A DNA stretch of 6,703 bases, from assembly GCA_030918015.1 (NCBI GenBank), contig JAUPTP010000129.1, forward strand, positions 1 to 6,703, read 5' to 3'. The translations under genes were made by a program, and so were the position numbers. Shown piece after piece: positions 1 through 4,556 of this stretch. Every line of letters begins with the position of its first letter. Within the stretch, counting starts at the first letter, position 1. The notes beneath the pieces are model-generated. The model had not been told where the DNA came from and ran no database searches. It saw nothing but the letters and a program-made list of their open reading frames with translations. Origin of the DNA: Pseudomonadota bacterium (GTDB lineage: Bacteria; Pseudomonadota; Gammaproteobacteria; Burkholderiales; Burkholderiaceae_C).

Positions 1-833
1 TTGAGCTCGGCATCGGCCTTCTTGCGCGCCTCCTTCGACATCCTGGCCGCGGCGATCTTCTTCTCGAGCTCCTCGAGATCCGCGCCTTCCTCGCCCTCGC
101 CGAGCTCCTTCTGGATGGCCTTGACCTGCTCGTTGAGGTAGTACTCGCGCTGGCTCTTCTCCATCTGGCGCTTGACGCGGCCACGGATGCGCTTCTCGAC
201 CTGGAGGATGTCGACCTCGTGCTCGAGCAGCTCGAGCAGCTTCTCGAGCCGCTTGTCCACGGCGACCATGTCCAGCACGAGCTGCTTGTTCTCGAGCTTG
301 AGCGGCAGGTGCGCAGCGATGGTGTCGGCCAGCCGACCGGCGTCATCGATCCCGGCAATCGAGGTCAGGATCTCCGGCGGGATCTTCTTGTTGAGCTTGA
401 CGTACTGGTCGAACTGCTGGGTGACCGCACGACGCAGCGCCTCGATCTCGGGCGAGCCCTGATCGGGCACCGGCACCGGCGTGGCCACGCAGGTGAAATG
501 CTCGCCGCTGTCATCGATGCTCTGCGCGGTGGCGCGCTGCATGCCTTCGACCAGCACCTTCACCGTGCCGTCGGGCAGCTTCAGCATCTGCAGGATGCTG
601 GAGACGCAGCCGGTGTCGAACATGTCCTCGGGCTTGGGCTCGTCCTTGCCGGCGGCCTTCTGGGCGACCAGCATGATCTGGCGACCCGCCTCCATCGCGG
701 CCTCGAGGGCCTTGATGGACTTCGGCCGGCCCACGAACAGCGGGATGACCATGTGCGGAAAGACCACGACATCGCGCAGGGGCAGCAGCGGCAGCGCGAT
801 CGGGTCCGGAGGAAGAATGGGGTGGCCTGACAT
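1..833 (-). CDS. lon: Lon ATP-dependent serine protease, N-terminal part (3' end beyond window)
   Basis: Lon is a cytoplasmic AAA+ protease that degrades misfolded and short-lived regulatory proteins. Only the first 277 residues are visible, against about 800 in the family. The N-terminus carries the typical LonSB (PUA-like) substrate-recognition start, with [17 protein letters not shown] at residues 17-33. The N-terminal domain runs to about residue 200. A charged helical, coiled-coil-prone stretch follows ([11 protein letters not shown], then [13 protein letters not shown] from residue 224), closely matching the linker before the ATPase domain in enterobacterial Lon. The Walker motifs and the Ser-Lys protease dyad lie outside the window, so catalytic integrity cannot be judged. 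The ATG at 833 is chosen because the family N-terminus begins there and AGAGAGG sits 5 nt upstream. It follows clpX by 88 nt on the same strand, the usual proteobacterial order. The reading frame is open to the window edge. Confidence 0.97.
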   Translation of the reverse strand, partial: MSGHPILPPDPIALPLLPLRDVVVFPHMVIPLFVGRPKSIKALEAAMEAGRQIMLVAQKAAGKDEPKPEDMFDTGCVSSILQMLKLPDGTVKVLVEGMQRATAQSIDDSGEHFTCVATPVPVPDQGSPEIEALRRAVTQQFDQYVKLNKKIPPEILTSIAGIDDAGRLADTIAAHLPLKLENKQLVLDMVAVDKRLEKLLELLEHEVDILQVEKRIRGRVKRQMEKSQREYYLNEQVKAIQKELGEGEEGADLEELEKKIAAARMSKEARKKADAEL

Positions 834-838
834 CAGAA

Positions 839-845
839 CCTCTCT
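839..845 (-). promoter_or_regulatory. Ribosome binding site of lon
   Basis: The minus strand reads AGAGAGG, then a 5-nt spacer, then the lon ATG at 833. It is a good purine-rich Shine-Dalgarno match and supports this start over any internal Met codon. Confidence 0.7.
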
Positions 846-852
846 TTCTGCA

Positions 853-867
853 GTCCCATCTTGGGAC
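853..867. repeat. Perfect small inverted repeat in the clpX-lon gap
   Basis: GTCCCA, three bases, TGGGAC: a perfect 6-bp stem with a 3-nt loop. It overlaps the -10 half of the candidate lon promoter and lies 7 nt upstream of the ribosome binding site. No T-run follows on the minus strand, so it does not look like an intrinsic terminator of clpX. It could be a small operator or a 5' stem. Confidence 0.5.
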
Positions 868-888
868 CGCGGCGCCGGTTTGCAAGGG
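858..888 (-). promoter_or_regulatory. Candidate sigma-32-like (heat-shock) promoter of lon
   Basis: On the minus strand CCCTTGCAA (888-880) is followed by a 14-nt spacer and CCCAAGAT (865-858). The known sigma-32 pattern is about CCCTTGAA, 13-17 nt, CCCCATnT, so both halves match with one or two mismatches each and the spacing fits. Transcription would begin near 851-850, giving a short leader that still includes the ribosome binding site. Lon is a classical heat-shock gene, which makes the reading plausible. The match is by eye only; GC-rich intergenic DNA can give such hits by chance. Confidence 0.38.
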
Positions 889-921
889 CTCGTGCACCCC
901 GGCCCACCGGCGCGGGATCAC

Positions 922-2202
922 TCAGGCGCTGGCCTTGGCCTGCTCGCGGTAGACGAGCAGCGGCTTCGTGCCATCCTCGATGGTGTGCTCGTCGACGACG
1001 ACCTTGGCGACGCCGTCGAAGGTCGGCAGGTCGAACATCGTGTCCATCAGCGCCTGCTCCATGATCGAGCGCAGGCCCCGCGCGCCGGTCTTGCGCTTGA
1101 GGGCCTTGCGCGAGATCGCCGACAGCGCCGACGGACGGATCTCCAGATCGACCCCGTCCATGCCGAACAGCTTCTGGTACTGCTTGACCAGCGCGTTCTT
1201 CGGCTCGGTCAGGATCTGCACCAGCGCGTCCTCGGTCAGCTCGCCCAGCGTGGCGATCACCGGCAGGCGGCCGACCAGCTCGGGGATCAGGCCGAACTTG
1301 ACCAGATCCTCAGGCTCGATCTGGCGGAACACCTCGGTGATGCTGCGCTCTTCCTTGCTCTTGACCGAGGCGCCGAAGCCGATGCCCGACTTCTCGGAGC
1401 GGTTGGCGATGACCTTCTCCAGGCCATCGAACGCGCCGCCGCAGATGAACAGGATGTTGGTCGTGTCGATCTGCAGGAAATCCTGGTTCGGGTGCTTGCG
1501 ACCGCCCTGCGGCGGCACGCTGGCCATCGTGCCTTCGACGAGCTTGAGCAGCGCCTGCTGCACGCCCTCGCCGGAGACATCGCGGGTGATCGACGGGTTG
1601 TCGGCCTTGCGGCTGATCTTGTCGATCTCGTCGATGTAGACGATGCCGCGCTGGGCGCGCTCGACCTCGTAGTTGCAGTTCTGCAGCAGCTTCTGGATGA
1701 TGTTCTCGACGTCCTCGCCGACATAGCCGGCTTCGGTCAGCGTGGTCGCGTCCGCGATCACGAAGGGGACGTTGAGCAGGCGTGCCAGCGTCTGCGCCAG
1801 CAGCGTCTTGCCCGAGCCGGTGGGCCCGATCAGCAGGATGTTGCTCTTGGTCAGCTCGACGTCGTCGGACTTCGTCTTGCCGCCCATGTGCTTCAGGCGC
1901 TTGTAGTGGTTGTAGACCGCCACCGACAGCGTGCGCTTGGCCTGGTCCTGGCCGATCACGTACTGGTCGAGGATGGACTTGATCTCGCCGGGCACCGGAA
2001 GATCGTCGCGGCCGGCCTTGCTGGCGGCCGGCGCGTCGGCTCCGGGCGCCTCGTCACGGATGATGTCGTTGCAGAGTTCGATGCACTCGTCGCAGATGAA
2101 CACCGACGGACCGGCGATCAGCTTTTTGACCTCGTGCTGGCTCTTGCCGCAGAACGAGCAATACAGCGTCTTTTCGCCGGAGGAGCCTTTTTTGTCGGGC
2201 AT
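922..2202 (-). CDS. clpX: ClpX, ATP-dependent unfoldase subunit of ClpXP
   Basis: ClpX is a cytoplasmic hexameric AAA+ unfoldase that recognises tagged substrates (ssrA-type and others), unfolds them and threads them into ClpP. The 426-residue protein has the usual full length. The N-terminal zinc-binding domain has Cys pairs at C15/C18 and C37/C40. The AAA+ core shows Walker A GPTGSGKT (126-133), pore-1 loop GYVG (159-162), Walker B ending in YIDEID (189-194), the RKH pore loop (235-237), the IGF loop that docks on ClpP (274-276), the arginine-finger region [12 protein letters not shown] (304-315, R312) and sensor-2 GARGLR (373-378). All key residues are present. It starts 45 nt after the clpP stop, so co-transcription is likely. 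The Shine-Dalgarno is weak (GAGG about 9 nt before ATG), which might mean partial dependence on clpP translation (inference). The start is fixed by the conserved zinc-domain N-terminus. Confidence 0.98.
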   Translation of the reverse strand: MPDKKGSSGEKTLYCSFCGKSQHEVKKLIAGPSVFICDECIELCNDIIRDEAPGADAPAASKAGRDDLPVPGEIKSILDQYVIGQDQAKRTLSVAVYNHYKRLKHMGGKTKSDDVELTKSNILLIGPTGSGKTLLAQTLARLLNVPFVIADATTLTEAGYVGEDVENIIQKLLQNCNYEVERAQRGIVYIDEIDKISRKADNPSITRDVSGEGVQQALLKLVEGTMASVPPQGGRKHPNQDFLQIDTTNILFICGGAFDGLEKVIANRSEKSGIGFGASVKSKEERSITEVFRQIEPEDLVKFGLIPELVGRLPVIATLGELTEDALVQILTEPKNALVKQYQKLFGMDGVDLEIRPSALSAISRKALKRKTGARGLRSIMEQALMDTMFDLPTFDGVAKVVVDEHTIEDGTKPLLVYREQAKASA

Positions 2203-2247
2203 GGGATGCGGCCTCGAGTCGAAGGGGAAGGGGCGCCGCCAGGAGCG

Positions 2248-2856
2248 TCAGGCGCGCTTGCTGATGACCTGATCGATCAGGCCATAGGTCTGCGCCTCGG
2301 CGGCGGACATGTAGTAGTCGCGCTCGGTGTCGTTCTGGATCTTCTCGAGCGGCTGACCGGTGCGCTCGGCCAGGATGCGGTTGAGCTGCTCGCGCGTCTT
2401 GAGGATCTCGCGGGCATGGATCTCGATGTCGGTGGCCTGACCCTGGGCGCCGCCGAGCGGCTGGTGGATCATGATCTTCGAGTTCGGCAGCGCGAAGCGC
2501 TTGCCCGGCGCCCCTGCCGACAGCAGGAAGGCCCCCATGCTGGCGGCCATGCCCATGCACAGCGTCGAGACCTGCGGCTTGATGAACTGCATCGTGTCGA
2601 AGATCGACATGCCCGCCGAGACGCTGCCGCCGGGCGAGTTGATGTAGAGCGAGATGTCCTTGTCGGGGTTCTCGCTCTCGAGGAACAGCAGCTGCGCCAC
2701 GACCAGGTTGGCGGTCTGGTCGTTGACCGGACCGACCAGGAAGATGACACGCTCGCGCAGCAGGCGCGAGTAGATGTCGTAGGAGCGCTCACCGCGTCCG
2801 GACTGTTCGATGACGATGGGCACCATGCCCAGGTTCTGCGTGTCGATTGCGCTCAT
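2248..2856 (-). CDS. clpP: ClpP, proteolytic subunit of the Clp protease
   Basis: ClpP is the serine peptidase that forms the two-ring, 14-subunit degradation chamber used by ClpX and ClpA. With the chosen ATG at 2856 it has 202 residues, close to the family norm. The catalytic triad is visible: S106 in [12 protein letters not shown]131 in [10 protein letters not shown]180 in ERDYYMSA. The oxyanion-side motif INSPGGSV lies at 72-79. The first ten or so residues ([10 protein letters not shown]) are probably a short autoprocessed propeptide, since [22 protein letters not shown] aligns with the mature N-terminus of enterobacterial ClpP. The frame is open upstream to a GTG at 2961, but those 35 codons look unlike ClpP and lack a ribosome binding site, whereas AAGGGT lies 5 nt before the ATG at 2856. 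clpX follows by 45 nt. Upstream, a terminator separates it from tig. Confidence 0.97.
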   Translation of the reverse strand: MSAIDTQNLGMVPIVIEQSGRGERSYDIYSRLLRERVIFLVGPVNDQTANLVVAQLLFLESENPDKDISLYINSPGGSVSAGMSIFDTMQFIKPQVSTLCMGMAASMGAFLLSAGAPGKRFALPNSKIMIHQPLGGAQGQATDIEIHAREILKTREQLNRILAERTGQPLEKIQNDTERDYYMSAAEAQTYGLIDQVISKRA

Positions 2857-2861
2857 TGCGG

Positions 2862-2867
2862 ACCCTT
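2862..2867 (-). promoter_or_regulatory. Ribosome binding site of clpP
   Basis: AAGGGT on the minus strand, 5 nt upstream of the ATG at 2856. It decides between this start and the longer in-frame GTG at 2961, which has no comparable site. Confidence 0.65.
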
Positions 2868-2912
2868 GTGATTCACCTTGTCTCGCACGATGCACCGCCA
2901 GCCGGGAGAGGC

Positions 2913-2925
2913 CGCGATGATCGCG
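2913..2925. repeat. 13-nt operator-like palindrome in the clpP leader
   Basis: CGCGAT-G-ATCGCG is a perfect 6+1+6 palindrome in the tig-clpP gap, 10 nt downstream (in the clpP direction) of the candidate -10 element. It would cover or closely follow the transcription start if that -10 is real. Such symmetry and position suit a dimeric repressor site, but in GC-rich DNA a 6-bp arm can arise by chance. No regulator is encoded nearby. Confidence 0.3.
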
Positions 2926-2934
2926 ACGAACCCG

Positions 2935-2944
2935 ATTATGGGGG
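2935..2944 (-). promoter_or_regulatory. Candidate -10 region of the clpP(X) promoter
   Basis: CCCCCATAAT on the minus strand. CATAAT differs from the housekeeping -10 TATAAT by one base, and CCCCATAAT also fits the sigma-32 -10 pattern CCCCATnT. The best -35-like sequence, GTTGAA at about 2963-2958, is too close for either factor (roughly 10-14 nt spacing). The -10 is therefore attractive and the -35 unresolved. It lies downstream of the tig terminator, which fits separate clpP transcription. Confidence 0.35.
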
Positions 2945-2986
2945 TTGGCGTTATTCAACACCCGAAGCGGGTCTGCCGATCATGTG

Positions 2987-3013
2987 ACAAGGGGCGCCTT
3001 AGGCGCCCCTTGT
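2987..3013 (-). terminator. Strong hairpin terminator after tig
   Basis: ACAAGGGGCGCC, a 3-nt loop, then GGCGCCCCTTGT: a perfect 12-bp inverted repeat, 40 nt past the tig stop. It is the strongest stem in the window. The tail on the minus strand is poor in T (TTGTCACAT if only the 8-bp GC core pairs), so it is an imperfect intrinsic terminator. It may instead act as a 3'-end stabilising stem or as a partial block to read-through into clpP. Confidence 0.7.
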
Positions 3014-3022
3014 GATCGTTTC

Positions 3023-3041
3023 ACCGAAACAGAATTTCGGT
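3023..3041. repeat. Second small stem between the tig stop and the terminator
   Basis: ACCGAAA, a 5-nt loop, TTTCGGT: a perfect 7-bp inverted repeat lying 12 nt past the tig stop and 9 nt before the large hairpin. In tig mRNA the two stems would stand in series. The role is unknown. Confidence 0.45.
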
Positions 3042-3059
3042 TTCAGGCCTGTTTCAGGC
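3040..3059. repeat. 9-bp direct repeat at the tig stop codon
   Basis: GTTTCAGGC occurs at 3040-3048 and again at 3051-3059, offset by 11 bases. The second copy contains the tig stop codon. This looks like a short local duplication that does not alter the protein. Confidence 0.5.
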
Positions 3060-4361
3060 GCCCATCAGCTCGTCGAAGCCGAGGGCCTTGTCGGTGACCT
3101 GGGCCTTGGCCAGCACGAAGTCGGTGACGTTGGCCTCGATGACCACCGCCTCGACCTCGGCCATGCGCTGCTGGTCACCCATGTACCAGGCGATGACGTC
3201 CTGCGGACGCTCGTAGCTCTGCGCCATCTCCTCGATGTGGGCGCGCAGCTGCTCCGGCGTGGCCGACAGCGAGTTGGCACGCACCAGCTCGGCCAGCGAC
3301 AGGCCCAGGCGCACGCGGCGCTCGGCCTGGGCCGTGAACATCTCGGCCGGGATCGGGGCCTTGTCGGCGTCCTTGATGCCGCGCTGCTTCAGGTCGGCGC
3401 GGGCGTTGGCCACCAGGCGCTCGACTTCCGCATCGACCAGCGCCTTGGGCAGGTCGAAGGCGACGGCCTTCTCGATGGCGTCCATCACGGCCTGCTTGTT
3501 GCGGGCGGCGACGCGGAACTTGACCTCGCGCTCGAGGTTCTTGCGGATGTCGGCGCGCAGGCCCTCGACGCCGCCTTCGGTGATGCCCAGCGACTCGGCG
3601 AAGGCGTCATCGACCACCGGCAGGTTCTGCTGCTCGATCTTCTTCAGCGTGACCAGGAAGTCGGCTTCCTTGCCCGCCACGTCCGAGCCGTGGTAGTCGT
3701 CCGGGAACTTCAGCGGGAAGGTCTTGGACTCGCCCGCCTTCATGCCGCGCACGGCCTTCTCGAAGGCTTCGAGCATGCGGCCTTCGCCGAGCAGGAACTG
3801 GAAGTCCTCGGCCTTGCCGCCCTCGAAGCGCTCGCCGTCGATCGAGCCGTCGAAGTCGATGGTGACGCGGTCGCCGTCGGTGGCTTCCTCGCCGGCGGCG
3901 CGCTCGCTGAAGGTGCGGCGCTGCTTGCGCAGGATCTCCAGGGTGCGGTCGATCGCGGCGTCGTTGACCTCGGCGGTCACGCGCTCGATCTGCACCGCCG
4001 ACAGGTCGCCCACGACCACGTCGGGGTAGACCTCGAAGACGGCGTCGAACTGCAGCTGGCCGTCGGCCGCCTCGTCCTTCTCGGAGATGCGCGGGGCGCC
4101 GGCCACACGGACCTGGGCCTCGCCGGCGGCCTGCGCGAAGGCGGCGCCGACCTTGTCGTTCATCACTTCGTACTGGACCGAGTAGCCGTAGCGCTGGGCG
4201 ACGACGTTCATCGGCACCTTGCCCGGGCGGAAGCCATCGGCCTTGACCGTGCGGGCCAGTTTCTTCAGGCGGGTCTCGACCTCGGTCTTGATCTCCTCGG
4301 CCGACAGGGTCAGGGTGATGCGGCGCTCGAGCTTGTCGAGGGTCTCCACGGTAACAGCCAT
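3054..4361 (-). CDS. tig: Trigger factor, ribosome-associated chaperone and peptidyl-prolyl isomerase
   Basis: Trigger factor binds near the ribosome exit tunnel and is the first chaperone met by nascent chains. The 435-residue protein matches the usual length (432 in E. coli). The N-terminal ribosome-binding domain (about 1-120) holds the signature loop GFRPGK at 43-48. The FKBP-type isomerase domain lies at about 160-248, with GDRVTIDFDGSIDGE from 163, FLLGEGRMLEAFE and the end VTLKKIEQQNLP. The C-terminal chaperone arms occupy about 249-435. No truncation or frameshift is seen. The ATG at 4361 matches the family N-terminus MAVTVETL, but the Shine-Dalgarno is weak (GTAGAG about 9 nt upstream). 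The gene begins 71 nt after tRNA-Leu and may be read together with it. A hairpin terminator separates it from clpP. Confidence 0.98.
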   Translation of the reverse strand: MAVTVETLDKLERRITLTLSAEEIKTEVETRLKKLARTVKADGFRPGKVPMNVVAQRYGYSVQYEVMNDKVGAAFAQAAGEAQVRVAGAPRISEKDEAADGQLQFDAVFEVYPDVVVGDLSAVQIERVTAEVNDAAIDRTLEILRKQRRTFSERAAGEEATDGDRVTIDFDGSIDGERFEGGKAEDFQFLLGEGRMLEAFEKAVRGMKAGESKTFPLKFPDDYHGSDVAGKEADFLVTLKKIEQQNLPVVDDAFAESLGITEGGVEGLRADIRKNLEREVKFRVAARNKQAVMDAIEKAVAFDLPKALVDAEVERLVANARADLKQRGIKDADKAPIPAEMFTAQAERRVRLGLSLAELVRANSLSATPEQLRAHIEEMAQSYERPQDVIAWYMGDQQRMAEVEAVVIEANVTDFVLAKAQVTDKALGFDELMGA

Positions 4362-4396
4362 GTTCTGAAGCTCTACAGTTGCTTGAATTCAGGAGG

Positions 4397-4426
4397 GACG
4401 TCCGGCGCAGGAAACCGGAAGACGTC
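4397..4426 (-). other. Possible stem-loop between tRNA-Leu and tig
   Basis: On the plus strand GACGTCCGG (4397-4405) can pair with CCGG (4415-4418) and ACGTC (4422-4426), leaving a 3-nt bulge and a 9-nt loop: nine base pairs in all. No T-run follows on the minus strand, so it is unlikely to be a simple terminator. It would lie just after the tRNA 3' end, in the tig leader, and might shape tRNA 3' processing or stabilise tig mRNA (inference). Confidence 0.35.
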
Positions 4427-4432
4427 TGCATG

Positions 4433-4519
4433 TGGTGCGCGGGGCCGGACTCGAACCGGCACGCCCGTGAAGGCGTCAGGACCTAAACCTGGTGCGTCTA
4501 CCAATTTCGCCACCCGCGC
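4433..4519 (-). tRNA. tRNA-Leu, anticodon UAG
   Basis: This 87-nt gene folds as a class II tRNA. The acceptor stem is GCGCGGG / CCCGCGC with discriminator A and an encoded CCA. The D arm contains AAATTGGTAGA. The anticodon loop TTTAGGT places UAG at 4485-4483, reading CUN leucine codons. A long variable arm ACGCC-TTCACG-GGCGT follows, and the T arm is GCCGG-TTCGAGT-CCGGC. It closely resembles E. coli leuW (also UAG). The outermost anticodon-stem pair is a C-A mismatch, while that A can pair in the variable arm. It lies 34 nt after the RND gene stop and 71 nt before tig on the same strand. Confidence 0.97.
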
Positions 4520-4550
4520 GGCCTGCACCGGATTTCCCGGAAAGCGCGAC

Positions 4551-4556
4551 ATTCTA
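4551..4556 (-). promoter_or_regulatory. Candidate -10 of the tRNA-Leu(-tig) promoter
   Basis: TAGAAT on the minus strand matches TATAAT at five of six bases and overlaps the TAG stop of the RND gene. It is followed by the GC-rich stretch GTCGCGC, the kind of discriminator typical of stringently controlled stable-RNA promoters. Transcription would start about 25 nt before the mature tRNA 5' end. No good -35 is seen at 16-18 nt spacing, where the sequence is GACGGG-like. Nothing resembling a promoter as good as this lies between the tRNA and tig. Confidence 0.42.

Noticed and set aside
2203..2247. Possible GC-rich stem in the clpP-clpX gap
   Set aside because: GCGCGCC and GGCGGCGC can pair only with a bulge and partly lie in the clpP coding end. 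There is no T-tail, so it is not a convincing terminator or attenuator.
481..2871. A 796-codon open frame on the plus strand, antisense to lon, clpX and clpP
   Set aside because: It lies opposite three unmistakable conserved genes. Its composition is an Arg/Ala/Leu/Asp-rich mirror of their codons, as expected for antisense frames in GC-rich DNA, and it crosses gene boundaries with no recognisable domain.
4383..4392. AT-rich near-palindrome around GAATTC upstream of tig
   Set aside because: The perfect core is only 8 bp (TGAATTCA), with no promoter spacing around it. It is too short to call an operator.
3607..4431. Alternative minus-strand frame overlapping the first half of tig
   Set aside because: It is an out-of-frame reading of tig, rich in Arg/Gly. 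The true frame carries the trigger factor domains end to end.
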